Positions 48,647 to 57,343 of a stretch of 64,000 bases of DNA are shown here, piece after piece. Position 1 is the first letter of the stretch. Each line of letters opens with the position of its first letter. The stretch is taken from the NCBI GenBank assembly GCA_963797475.1, contig CAWCPR010000001.1:310001-374000 (forward strand), read 5' to 3'. Origin of the DNA: CAWCPR01 sp963797475 (GTDB lineage Bacteria > Chloroflexota > Anaerolineae > Anaerolineales > UBA4823). Position numbers and translations under genes: made by a program. A model generated the notes under the pieces. It saw nothing but the letters and a program-made list of their open reading frames with translations, made no database searches and was not told where the DNA came from.

Positions 48647-49423
48647 CTAGCCCTCCGAATAAATATAAGCCATGCTGTATTCGTAACGATCGGCCCGGTA
48701 ATAGCCGGCTGTGTACTCGATTAAGGACTTATTTTCGAGATACGCCGCCGTGCCGACGAACAGCAGCGCCGAACCCGGCTCGACGTTCAGAAGCTCGGCC
48801 CGGTACTCGTCTGCAGAGACCGCCCGCACCACGTAATCGATGCGCTGGATCACCAGGCGGTACTCGCTCGCCAGGACATCGTAAAGCGATTCGCGGCTGA
48901 AATCGTGATTTTCAATCCCCGGACAGCGCTCCAGGAGCAGCGTGGTGGCCTGGTAGCAGATCGAGGCCTCATCTCCAAAGCGTAGCCGCTCCAGGTTCAA
49001 GCATCGCTCCCCAAGATAGCGGTGCAAGACGTCCGGATAGGTGGCGTCGACCACGCCTTTTTCCACGCAGAGCACTTCGGAGCGCGGCGTGTAGCCCATA
49101 GCACGCGCCTGCTGGGTGAAGCTGCGATCCAGGTAAAATTTCAGGCGCTCGGCCTGTGATTTAACAAAGGTGCCTTTGCCGGCGTAGCGCTCGACCAGGT
49201 TCTCATCCACCAGGCGGGCGATGGCCTGGCGGACGGTCTGGCGTCCGACCCCGTATGCCTGGCAAATTTCCATCTCCGGCGGCAGGATCGCGCCCGGGGG
49301 GATAATCTCCTGGCCGATCATGCGTTTCAGGTCGAGATAAATCTGGTGGTAAAGCGGCACCGGGCTGTGCACATCGACGGTCGCAATGGGTAAATTTTGG
49401 ATCTCAAGCTGGACGGCTTGCAT
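48647..49423 (-). CDS. GntR-family regulator, HutC subfamily
   Basis: 258 residues. A winged HTH (about 25-90, EICQAYGVGRQTVRQAIARL) is followed by a UTRA ligand domain (about 110-250, ending IEYTAGYYRADRYEYSMAYI). HutC-type regulators respond to sugar-phosphates or related effectors. Palindromes of the GTNCGNAC type in the nearby divergent promoters fit the HutC operator layout (GTNTANAC). It probably controls both arms of the locus. Confidence 0.9.
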   Translation of the reverse strand: MQAVQLEIQNLPIATVDVHSPVPLYHQIYLDLKRMIGQEIIPPGAILPPEMEICQAYGVGRQTVRQAIARLVDENLVERYAGKGTFVKSQAERLKFYLDRSFTQQARAMGYTPRSEVLCVEKGVVDATYPDVLHRYLGERCLNLERLRFGDEASICYQATTLLLERCPGIENHDFSRESLYDVLASEYRLVIQRIDYVVRAVSADEYRAELLNVEPGSALLFVGTAAYLENKSLIEYTAGYYRADRYEYSMAYIYSEG

Positions 49424-49437
49424 GACCTCACCCCTTC

Positions 49438-50607
49438 TTATACTTTCTTGAGCGGATATTTCCCGAATTCTCTGGCGGCCTGGTAGAGGGTCAGCACGTT
49501 CTCCACCGGCACATCGGCCTGGATGTGATTGGCCGGGGACAGGATGTAGCCGCCGCCAGGAGCGAGCTGGGCGATGCGGCGCCGGACTTCAGCAATCACG
49601 TCCTGGCGGCTGCCCGGCAGCGCGTGGGAGATGTCGATCCCGCCCAGGAATGTGAGCCGGTCGCCAAAACGCTTCTTGATTTCCGCCAGGTCCATGACCG
49701 GCAAAGGTTCCAGGGGATGAACGACATCCACCCCGATCTCGATCAAATCTTCCAGCAAGCCGGCGATGGCCCCATCGCTGTGGAACATGATCTTGACCCC
49801 CGGGTTATGGCGGCGAATGACAGCCACCAGGCGCTCGAGCGCAGGCCGGATAAAGCGGCGGAACATTCGGGGCGAGAAGATCAAATTGGTGTTGCCGGCG
49901 TAATCATCCCCGGGCAGCTCGATCAGGTCGAAGAATTCACCGCCAGCCAGCATGGCCTGCTCCAGCAGGCCCTCGAGCACGCCTGTCACCCGGTCGATCA
50001 GGGCCAGGGCGAATTCGGGATTGGCAGCCATATCCATGAGGAAATTGTCGCTGCCGCGCAGGTCACAGGCAGTCTGGTACGGGCCGTAGGGCGAGACCAT
50101 GCGCATTGCGACGAAGAAAGGCGTCTGCTGTCTCAGGTAGCGCGCCCGCTCAGCCACGCCTGCCATCCAGCGCGGCTCGGCCGGGTCGGGCCAATGGACC
50201 AGGCGCTGGATGTCTTCCAGCCGGCTGGTCTCGGCCAATAAACCCTTGCCGGCGTAATAATACGGCAGGGCTCGCTTCCAGAGCTGGCCATAATTATCCC
50301 GGAATGTGCCGGGGGTCTGCCCTTCTTCGGTCGGGCTGCTGGGGGTCGTCGCAGGCCAGGCGTAGCGGAAATCGGTCCCCAGGGCGTCCAACAGGCGGTC
50401 GTCCATATAAGAGATATTGTGGCCCCGGCGGAACGGAGCCGCCGGCTGGCCCAGCTTTAACCGGTCGACCAGCTTGAAATACAGCTCGTCCACCAGGGCG
50501 TACGGGCCGCCCATCAAGGCAGTCGGGACGCGGTCGGCTTCCTGGTGGTTTAAGGCCAACAGGACACGCTCGCGGGGGGTTAATCCATCGCTTCCGGCGT
50601 CAGCCAT
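49438..50607 (-). CDS. UroD-like protein (methyltransferase-type barrel)
   Basis: 389 residues from the ATG at 50607 with AGGAG upstream. It has the TIM-barrel pattern of the uroporphyrinogen decarboxylase family, opening LTPRERVLLALNHQEADRVP and with IMFHSDGAIAGLLEDLIEIG. It is not expected to be a haem enzyme: the neighbours are sugar genes, and this branch of the family appears in many catabolic loci. Function unknown. First gene of the minus arm. Confidence 0.8.
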   Translation of the reverse strand: MADAGSDGLTPRERVLLALNHQEADRVPTALMGGPYALVDELYFKLVDRLKLGQPAAPFRRGHNISYMDDRLLDALGTDFRYAWPATTPSSPTEEGQTPGTFRDNYGQLWKRALPYYYAGKGLLAETSRLEDIQRLVHWPDPAEPRWMAGVAERARYLRQQTPFFVAMRMVSPYGPYQTACDLRGSDNFLMDMAANPEFALALIDRVTGVLEGLLEQAMLAGGEFFDLIELPGDDYAGNTNLIFSPRMFRRFIRPALERLVAVIRRHNPGVKIMFHSDGAIAGLLEDLIEIGVDVVHPLEPLPVMDLAEIKKRFGDRLTFLGGIDISHALPGSRQDVIAEVRRRIAQLAPGGGYILSPANHIQADVPVENVLTLYQAAREFGKYPLKKV

Positions 50608-50637
50608 TCGGCAAAGTCTCCTGAGACGGAAATCCGT

Positions 50638-50684
50638 ATGTTCGTACAATTAGACATATTATCAGGTTTGTCCCGGTATGTCAA
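50638..50684 (-). promoter_or_regulatory. Promoter and operator of the minus arm
   Basis: Minus-strand TTGACA (50684-50679) and TAATAT (50661-50656) are 17 bases apart. ATGTTCGTACAA (50638-50649) lies at the start point. Confidence 0.75.
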
Positions 50685-50735
50685 CTTTGCTCCACTTCGC
50701 GACCACACGCGTTCAACCCGCTGGTCGCAACTTCG

Positions 50736-50781
50736 TTGACACGCTTGTGACTCTCCTGTATAATCGCAAATGTCCGTACAT
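50736..50781 (+). promoter_or_regulatory. Promoter and operator of the plus arm
   Basis: TTGACA (50736-50741) and TATAAT (50759-50764) are 17 bases apart, a consensus promoter. ATGTCCGTACAT (50770-50781), a palindrome like the one on the other arm, covers the start point. Confidence 0.8.
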
Positions 50782-50816
50782 TCGCATCTACCCCATTTCC
50801 ATGAAGGAGATCCACA

Positions 50817-52011
50817 ATGCATAAGATCACCCTTTTAGGCACGGGTCTGATCGGACGTTTTTACACCATGAGCCTGCTGGGTTTCCGTGGCAAAGATGAA
50901 ATCAAGATCGTTTGCGCCAAAGATGGCCAGGAGGCGGCCAGCTTTGCCGCCGAGTTTGGCATCCCACGCTGGACGACCGACATCGCTACAGCCATCCGCG
51001 ACCCGGAGACGGACACCATCGTCATCGGCGTGCCCAATTACCTGCACAAACAAGCCGCCCTGCTGGCTGCCGAAGAAGGGAAAGCTGTCCTGTGCACCAA
51101 GCCGCTGGCCCTCAATGCGGATGAGGCCCTGGAAATGTTGGAGGCGGTAGAGACCGCCGGCGTGTTCAACGGATACCTGGAAGACCTGGTCTACACCCCC
51201 AAGACTCTCAAGGCGCTGCAGTCGGCGCGCAACGGCGCCCTGGGCAAGGTTTTATGGGCGCGCTCGCGCGAGACCCATGCCGGCCCGCACAGCGATTGGT
51301 TCTGGAACAAGCAGCTTTCCGGTGGAGGGCGCGATGGTGGACATGGGCTGCCACTGCATTGAGATCGCCCGCAATTTCATCGGGAAAGACATCCGCCCAC
51401 TGGAAGTCGCCTGCTGGGCGGACACCCAGGTGCATCCCATCGACGCCGAGGATCACGCCATCGGCCTGGTCCGCTACGAAAATGGGGCCATCGGGCAGTT
51501 CGAAGTCAGTTGGACATTCCGGGGCGGAATGGATTTGCGCGATGAAATTTCCGGCACGGAAGGGACCGTCTGGCTCAATCACTGGCTGCGGACCGGTTTT
51601 GAGCTGTTTACCGGCGTCGGGCAAGGCGGCTATGTCGCCGAAAAAGCGGAAGGCGACACCGGCTGGTTGTTTCCCGTTGGAGATGAAGTGGTAGCGCTGG
51701 GTTACGTGGATATGTTTCGCGATATGTTCAACGCAATGGACGAACACCGGGCGCCGATGGAGAGCTTTTACGATGGCTATCTGGTCAACGCCGTCCTGGA
51801 TGCCTGCTACCGGGCTGCTGAAAATAAGCGCTGGGAGCCAGTAGAAGTTAAAGATTGGCGCGGCCAGGTAGGCGTCCCCCGCATGAGCGGTTTAAAAGAA
51901 TACGACTCCGGGCATTACCTGATCAAAGAAGAAGTGATGCCAGACGGCCGGACGAAGCTGATCTTGAAGGAAAAGGAGAGCGGCAGCATCGTACAAAAAT
52001 TTCTCGAATGA
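50817..52011 (+). pseudogene. Gfo/Idh/MocA dehydrogenase, broken by one extra G
   Basis: Frame 1 (50817-51362) gives the NAD-binding half (ITLLGTGLIGRFYTMSLLGF, NYLHKQAALLAAEEGKAVLC) up to HSDWFWNKQLSGGG. Frame 2 carries on with AMVDMGCHCIEIARNFIG and runs to 52011. Removing one G from 51327-51329 restores a protein of about 397 residues much like the enzyme at 59296. With such a strong promoter, the change may be a sequence error or a recent mutation. Confidence 0.8.
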
Positions 52012-52030
52012 CGATCCGGACACAAAATGA

Positions 52031-52082
52031 TTGACAAAGGCACCCAACCATGCTATTAATAGTTACTTACATTAAGTAAGTA
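52031..52082 (+). promoter_or_regulatory. Promoter and operator of the ROK repressor gene
   Basis: TTGACA (52031-52036) and TATTAA (52054-52059) are 17 bases apart. The palindrome TACTTAC-ATTAA-GTAAGTA (52064-52082) sits right at the start point and suggests autoregulation. Confidence 0.65.
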
Positions 52083-52140
52083 TTGCAAGTGGTTTGCCTT
52101 CTTTGCTTGACCCACCCTATCCCAGGAGCGCGCACTGAAT

Positions 52141-53352
52141 ATGCCTGCGACCATCAACGCAAGCCAAATGCGCCGGATAAACCGCTCTGCCGTGCTTGAG
52201 CTCATCCGCCGGCAAGGACCCATCTCCAGGACGGAGATCGGGCGCGCCCTGGGGCTTAGCCTTCCAACCGTGATGCGCATCGTGAATAATTTGTTGGCAG
52301 AAGGGATTGTCAGCGACACCGGGGAGATGGAATCCAGCAGCAGCGGGCGCCGGCCCCAGTTGCTGGAATACAATAAACACAACGGGCTGGTCCTGGGGAT
52401 CGACCTGGGCGGCACCAAGATATACGGCACGCTGGCAAACGTTGGCGGTGAAATCCTTGTCGAGAGATACATGGATTGGCGCGGGGCGGGCGGCGAAGAT
52501 AAATACAGGACCTTGCTCGATTTGATACAGCAGTTGCTGGCTTCCAGGCCGGTCACCGATACCCCGGTGCGAGGCGTGGCTGTGGGCGCGCCCGGGTTAA
52601 CCTTACACCAAACCGGCGTGGTGTGTTGGGCCCCGGCGCTGGACTGGCGCGATGTACCCTTGAAGGAAATGCTGGAAAAAGAAATCCGGCTGCCGGTCTT
52701 CGTCGACAATGACGTGAACCTGGCAGTTCTAGGCGAGCACCACTTTGGCATCGGCCAAAGCGCCCGCAACCTGGTTCTCATCGCCATCGGCACCGGGATG
52801 GGCGCCGGTTTGATCGTGGACGGCGAGCTATACCACGGCGCGCACGAAGCGGCCGGCGAGGTTGGCTACCTTCTGCCCGAGCGTGAGGCGCTCGGGAAAC
52901 ATTATGACCGTTTCGGGGCCATGGAGAGCATCGTGTCGGGCAGTGGAATTGCCGAGAGAGCCCGCAGGCGCCTGGCTGCGCCCGCCTCCAGTCTGGACGA
53001 CATAACCGCCAAGGAAGTATTCGAGGCGGCCAGGCGCCAGGAGAGCTGGGCGCTTGAGCTGGTGGAAGAAACCGTCGATTACCTGACGATGACCATTGCC
53101 AATATCAGCACGGTCCTGGACCCGGATCTGGTGATCCTGGGGGGCGGAGTGGCCTATTCGGCGGATTTCTTAATCCCACCCATCCTAGCAAAGCTGGACG
53201 GGCTGATCCCCTATATCCCGAGAATCGAGGCTTCAAATCTGGGTTACCGGGCGGCCGTAATGGGAGGCATTGCCTTGATAGTTTTAAAAACGACTGGTTA
53301 TGTGGGGAGATTGGAAACCCTGGATGAGGGAAATCCCGAACAACGAACTTAA
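52141..53352 (+). CDS. ROK-family transcriptional repressor (NagC/XylR type)
   Basis: 403 residues. An N-terminal winged HTH (QGPISRTEIGRALGLSLPTV, about 22-41) is followed by a ROK sugar-binding fold (VLGIDLGGTKIYGTL, then FVDNDVNLAVLGEHHFG and AIGTGMGAGLIVDGELYHGA). No cysteine-rich zinc motif is seen where sugar kinases have it. It likely represses itself and the importer genes downstream until it binds sugar. It lies between the broken Gfo gene and the binding-protein gene. Confidence 0.92.
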   Translation: MPATINASQMRRINRSAVLELIRRQGPISRTEIGRALGLSLPTVMRIVNNLLAEGIVSDTGEMESSSSGRRPQLLEYNKHNGLVLGIDLGGTKIYGTLANVGGEILVERYMDWRGAGGEDKYRTLLDLIQQLLASRPVTDTPVRGVAVGAPGLTLHQTGVVCWAPALDWRDVPLKEMLEKEIRLPVFVDNDVNLAVLGEHHFGIGQSARNLVLIAIGTGMGAGLIVDGELYHGAHEAAGEVGYLLPEREALGKHYDRFGAMESIVSGSGIAERARRRLAAPASSLDDITAKEVFEAARRQESWALELVEETVDYLTMTIANISTVLDPDLVILGGGVAYSADFLIPPILAKLDGLIPYIPRIEASNLGYRAAVMGGIALIVLKTTGYVGRLETLDEGNPEQRT

Positions 53353-53454
53353 ACGACCCGGTTTCCGGCGTTGAAAGGAGGCTAAAGTCTTCGATATTAA
53401 ACGACCCCGAAAAAACACCCGTCTTTGGCAAGTTGACAGAGTAAATTAGCGCCT

Positions 53455-53490
53455 TCTCAACTGAGTGGGCTTTCCGCCCAATAATTGAGA
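53455..53490 (+). other. Hairpin before the second binding-protein gene
   Basis: TCTCAA (53455-53460) pairs with TTGAGA (53485-53490) and inside GGGC (53467-53470) pairs with GCCC (53476-53479). It may be an attenuator, an RNA stabiliser or an operator. Confidence 0.4.
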
Positions 53491-53532
53491 GGAAACTAAA
53501 ATCGCTTGGTTACACGAGGAGAGAATAAAGAA

Positions 53533-55713
53533 ATGACCATTTTAAACCGTCGTTACAAATCGATCCTTAGCCTGTTGAGCCTGATTCTGGTCTTATCGAT
53601 GCTGGCGGCCTGTGGAGGCGCGCCGACCACCACAGCTCCCCAGGCGCCGGCTGCGACAGACACGGCGCGACCCTCTGCGCCGCCGCCCGAAACCAAACCT
53701 ACCGCAACCCAGCCGGCTGAGGGCATGATGGAACACAAAGCGCCCTTCACGGTTGGCATCTCGAACAGCTTCATCTCGTCCGAGTACCGCACTCAGATGA
53801 TCCAGGAGCTGCAAGACGTCAACGCCGAGCTGAAAGCCCAGGGCTTGACCAACGACCTGGTGATCGAGAGCGCTGACACGGACGTGGCCGGCCAGATCCA
53901 GCAGCTCCAGAACCTGATGAACAAGGGCGTGGACGCCATCCTGGTCAACCCCGGCGACGTCCAGGGCCTGAACGCCACCCTGGAAGAAGCCGTCAACAAG
54001 GGTATCGTGGTCATCTCGATTGACCAGGAGCTGGCTGCCAAAGGCGTCTACAACGTCGGCATCGACCAGACCGAGTGGGCCCGCATCAGCGCCCGCTGGC
54101 TGGCCGAAGCGCTGGGCGGCACCGGCAACATCGTCGAGATCGAAGGCTTTGTCGGCCATCCCGCCAACGTCGCCCGCATGAGCGGCGTCGAAGAAGTCCT
54201 GGCCAACTACCCGGACATCAAGGTCGTCGGCCGCGAGACCGGCTCCTGGGATGAAGCCACTGGGCAGCAGGTCATGTCCAACTTCCTGGCTTCCTTCCCC
54301 AACCTGGACGGCTACTGGACCCAGGACGGCATGGCCATCGGCGCCTTCCAGGCTCTCCTGGCTGCTAACCCGGCCAAGTGGCCTACCGTCGTCGGCGAAG
54401 GCCGGGTCGCCTTCCTCAAGCTGTGGGCCGACCGCCTGCAGACCGACCCCAACTTCGAGACCATCGCCGTCGCCAACCCGCCCGGCGTGGCCGCCACCGG
54501 CCTGCGCATCGCCGTGGAGCTGCTCCAGGGCAAGCAGCTCGACCCAGCCAAGCTGGCCGGCAACAACGGCCTGACCGTCTACGTCCCCATCCCGGTGGTC
54601 GTCACCAAGGACAATTTCCAGGCGGTCTACGACGAGTACAAAGACAAGCCCGATTCTTACCTCCTGGACGGCATCATGACCCAGGATGAGATCCAGCAAT
54701 TCTTCGTGGGCGGCAGCGCGCCGGCCCCGGCGGTGAACGCAGGCCCCTTCACGGTTGGCATCTCGAACAGCTTCATCTCGTCCGAGTACCGCACTCAGAT
54801 GATCCAGGAGCTGCAAGACGTCAACGCCGAGCTGAAAGCCCAGGGGCTGACCAACGACCTGGTGATCGAGAGCGCCGACACGGACGTGGCTGGCCAGATC
54901 CAGCAGCTCCAGAACCTGATGAACAAGGGCGTGGACGCCATCCTGGTCAACCCTGGCGACGTCCAGGGCCTGAACGCCACCCTGGAAGAAGCCGTCAACA
55001 AGGGCATCGTGGTCATCTCGATTGACCAGGAGCTGGCTGCCAAGGGCGTCTACAACGTCGGCATCGACCAGACCGAGTGGGCCCGCATCAGCGCCCGCTG
55101 GCTGGCCGAAGCGCTGGGCGGCACCGGCAACATCGTCGAGATCGAAGGCTTTGTCGGCCATCCCGCCAACGTCGCCCGCATGAGCGGCGTCGAAGAAGTC
55201 CTGGCTAACTACCCGGACATCAAGGTCGTCGGCCGCGAGACCGGCTCCTGGGATGAAGCCACTGGGCAGCAGGTCATGTCCAACTTCCTGGCTTCCTTCC
55301 CCAACCTGGACGGCTACTGGACCCAGGACGGCATGGCCATCGGCGCCTTCCAGGCTCTCCTGGCTGCTAACCCGGCCAAGTGGCCTACCGTCGTCGGCGA
55401 AGGCCGGGTCGCCTTCCTCAAGCTGTGGGCCGACCGCCTGCAGACCGACCCCAATTTCGAGACCATCGCCGTCGCTAACCCGCCCGGCGTGGCCGCCACC
55501 GGCCTGCGCATCGCCGTGGAGCTGCTCCAGGGCAAGCAGCTTGACCCAGCCAAGCTGGCCGGCAACAACGGCCTGACCGTCTACGTCCCCATCCCGGTGG
55601 TCGTCACCAAGGACAATTTCCAGGCGGTCTACGACGAGTACAAAGACAAGCCCGATTCTTACCTCCTGGACGGCATCATGACCCAGGACGAGGTCCAACA
55701 GTTCTTCAAGTAA
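53533..55713 (+). CDS. Lipoprotein sugar-binding protein with two near-identical tandem domains
   Basis: 726 residues from the ATG at 53533 (AGGAG at 53517-53521); the frame is open to 53506. The signal peptide ends in SMLAACGGAP, then a Thr/Pro/Ala linker. Two Peripla_BP_4-type domains start with FTVGISNSFISSEYRTQMIQ, at about 71 and 405. They are the same along nearly their whole length, with DEIQQFF against DEVQQFF near the ends. The joint is a VGGSAPAPAVNAG linker. This protein is not close to the one at 40051-42090. It leads the ABC genes. Confidence 0.93.
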   Translation: MTILNRRYKSILSLLSLILVLSMLAACGGAPTTTAPQAPAATDTARPSAPPPETKPTATQPAEGMMEHKAPFTVGISNSFISSEYRTQMIQELQDVNAELKAQGLTNDLVIESADTDVAGQIQQLQNLMNKGVDAILVNPGDVQGLNATLEEAVNKGIVVISIDQELAAKGVYNVGIDQTEWARISARWLAEALGGTGNIVEIEGFVGHPANVARMSGVEEVLANYPDIKVVGRETGSWDEATGQQVMSNFLASFPNLDGYWTQDGMAIGAFQALLAANPAKWPTVVGEGRVAFLKLWADRLQTDPNFETIAVANPPGVAATGLRIAVELLQGKQLDPAKLAGNNGLTVYVPIPVVVTKDNFQAVYDEYKDKPDSYLLDGIMTQDEIQQFFVGGSAPAPAVNAGPFTVGISNSFISSEYRTQMIQELQDVNAELKAQGLTNDLVIESADTDVAGQIQQLQNLMNKGVDAILVNPGDVQGLNATLEEAVNKGIVVISIDQELAAKGVYNVGIDQTEWARISARWLAEALGGTGNIVEIEGFVGHPANVARMSGVEEVLANYPDIKVVGRETGSWDEATGQQVMSNFLASFPNLDGYWTQDGMAIGAFQALLAANPAKWPTVVGEGRVAFLKLWADRLQTDPNFETIAVANPPGVAATGLRIAVELLQGKQLDPAKLAGNNGLTVYVPIPVVVTKDNFQAVYDEYKDKPDSYLLDGIMTQDEVQQFFK
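53743..55710. repeat. Internal gene duplication, period 1002 bp
   Basis: Copies at about 53743-54706 and 54745-55710. I noted about a dozen base differences by eye over roughly 960 bases, nearly all silent, apart from the last codons. Confidence 0.9.
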
Positions 55714-55717
55714 ACAG

Positions 55718-57343
55718 ATGAACGTATCGCTCTCCGCCCAAAACTGTGTCAAGCGCTATGGCGGCGTAGTCGCGCTGTCGGACGGTAACCTGGAGGTTCA
55801 TTCAGGCGAAGTCGTCGCGCTGATCGGGGCGAATGGGAGCGGGAAGAGCACGTTGAGCAAGATCATCACGGGAGTGGTTGCCCTCGACCGAGGGCAGCTA
55901 CTCCTGGATGGCGCTCCGGTACAATTTTCCTCCCCGCAGGCTGCCAAAAAGCTCGGCATCGCTTCCGTCTACCAGGAGCTGAGCCTGGTGCCCCAGATGA
56001 CCGTGGCCGAAAATATCTGGCTGGCGCGCGAGCCGCTGAACGCCGCCGGCCTGGTGAAATCGGGTGAAATGCGCGCCCGCACACAGGCGCTCCTGAGGCT
56101 GTTCAAAGGGACATTTCGCACCTCGCTCAGCCCGGACGACCCGGTCGACTGGCTGCCGCCGGATGAAAAACAGATCGTCGAGATCTTGAAAGCCATTAAC
56201 CTGGATCCCAGGGTGTTGATCCTGGATGAGGCGACCGCCAGCCTGGACAGCCGCCAGGTGCGGCGCTTGTTCGAGTTGATCCAGGATTGGAAGTCTCAAG
56301 GCACTGCCATCGTTTTTGTATCTCACCGCATGGACGAGATTTTTCGGATCGCCGACCGTTTTACCGTGCTGCGCAATGGGAAGACGGTTGGAGGTGGGGA
56401 AATTTCGAACGTGAGTGAAAGGGAGATCGTGCGCTTGATGGTGGGCGGCGCACTGGCCCCCCAGCAAACAGGCCAGGCGCCGGAAAGCCCGGCGGCTGCA
56501 ATCGTGGAGGCGGTGGCAGGCGCCAGGAGCAGCCGGTCCAGCCAGGAAGTCATCCTGCAAGTCGAAAACCTGGAAACCGCAGTCCTGAGAAACATCAGCT
56601 TGAGCGTGTGCAGCGGCGAGCTGGTTGGCCTGGGCGGCTTGCAAGGCCAGGGCCAACGCGATCTGCTTCTGGCAATCTATGGAGACCAGCCGTTCAAAGG
56701 CAATTTGTCCATCCACGGCGAGCCGGCGCACTTCAACCACCCGCGCCAGGCCATTAAGAAAGAAATTGCCCTGGTGCCCGGCGACCGCTCCCGCGAGGGG
56801 TTGCTTTTTATCCGCTCGATCCTGGAAAATATCCTCCTGCCCTCCTGGAGGAGATACGGTTTCCCCCTACGAATGCGCCAGGCCCGCCGGGACGCCGCCG
56901 AAATATCCAAAGACCTCAGCCTGGTGATGGAAAGCCTGGACAGCCCGGTGAGCAGCTTGAGCGGCGGGAACGCCCAGAAAGTCGTCATCGGCAAATGGCT
57001 GATGCGAAAGCCGAAACTGCTGCTGCTCGACGACCCGACCAAGGGCGTCGATGTGGGCACCAAGGCTGAGTTTTACAAACTGCTCGAAAAACTGGGCGAA
57101 CAGGGGACCGCGATCTTGTTCTACAGCAGCGATGACGAAGAGCTTCTTGGCTTGTGCGACCGCGTCCTGGTGCTCCACGATGGCAGTATCCGCGCCGAGC
57201 TGGCCGGAGAGACTCTCACCCGCGAGCGGCTGGTTGCCGCAGCTATGGGCTCGGTTAGCAACTCGATCAGCGAATCTGCGGGACAGGATGCCGACCTGGC
57301 TTCGGCGCACAACCGGGAGTCCGAAGAGAAGCGAGATGAATAG
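55718..57343 (+). CDS. Sugar ABC transporter ATPase, double NBD
   Basis: 541 residues, two nucleotide-binding halves. The first has LIGANGSGKSTLSKIITG and Walker B VLILDEATASLDS, but its signature motif region (VDWLPPDEKQIVEILKAI) lacks the usual LSGGQ. The second has LSGGNAQKVVIGKWL and LLLLDDPTKGVDVG, with a changed Walker A (GLGGLQGQGQRDLLLAIYG), as in CUT2 ATPases such as RbsA/XylG. It starts 4 bases after the binding-protein stop. Confidence 0.93.
   Translation: MNVSLSAQNCVKRYGGVVALSDGNLEVHSGEVVALIGANGSGKSTLSKIITGVVALDRGQLLLDGAPVQFSSPQAAKKLGIASVYQELSLVPQMTVAENIWLAREPLNAAGLVKSGEMRARTQALLRLFKGTFRTSLSPDDPVDWLPPDEKQIVEILKAINLDPRVLILDEATASLDSRQVRRLFELIQDWKSQGTAIVFVSHRMDEIFRIADRFTVLRNGKTVGGGEISNVSEREIVRLMVGGALAPQQTGQAPESPAAAIVEAVAGARSSRSSQEVILQVENLETAVLRNISLSVCSGELVGLGGLQGQGQRDLLLAIYGDQPFKGNLSIHGEPAHFNHPRQAIKKEIALVPGDRSREGLLFIRSILENILLPSWRRYGFPLRMRQARRDAAEISKDLSLVMESLDSPVSSLSGGNAQKVVIGKWLMRKPKLLLLDDPTKGVDVGTKAEFYKLLEKLGEQGTAILFYSSDDEELLGLCDRVLVLHDGSIRAELAGETLTRERLVAAAMGSVSNSISESAGQDADLASAHNRESEEKRDE

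Noticed and set aside
49438..50607. True uroporphyrinogen decarboxylase (hemE)
   Set aside because: The context is sugar catabolism, with no haem genes nearby, and the N-terminal active-site pattern of HemE is not seen; a UroD-like label is safer.
53593..55752. 719-codon minus-strand frame over the second duplicated binding-protein gene
   Set aside because: Same cause; it has no start site, no family pattern and mirrors the 1002-bp repeat.
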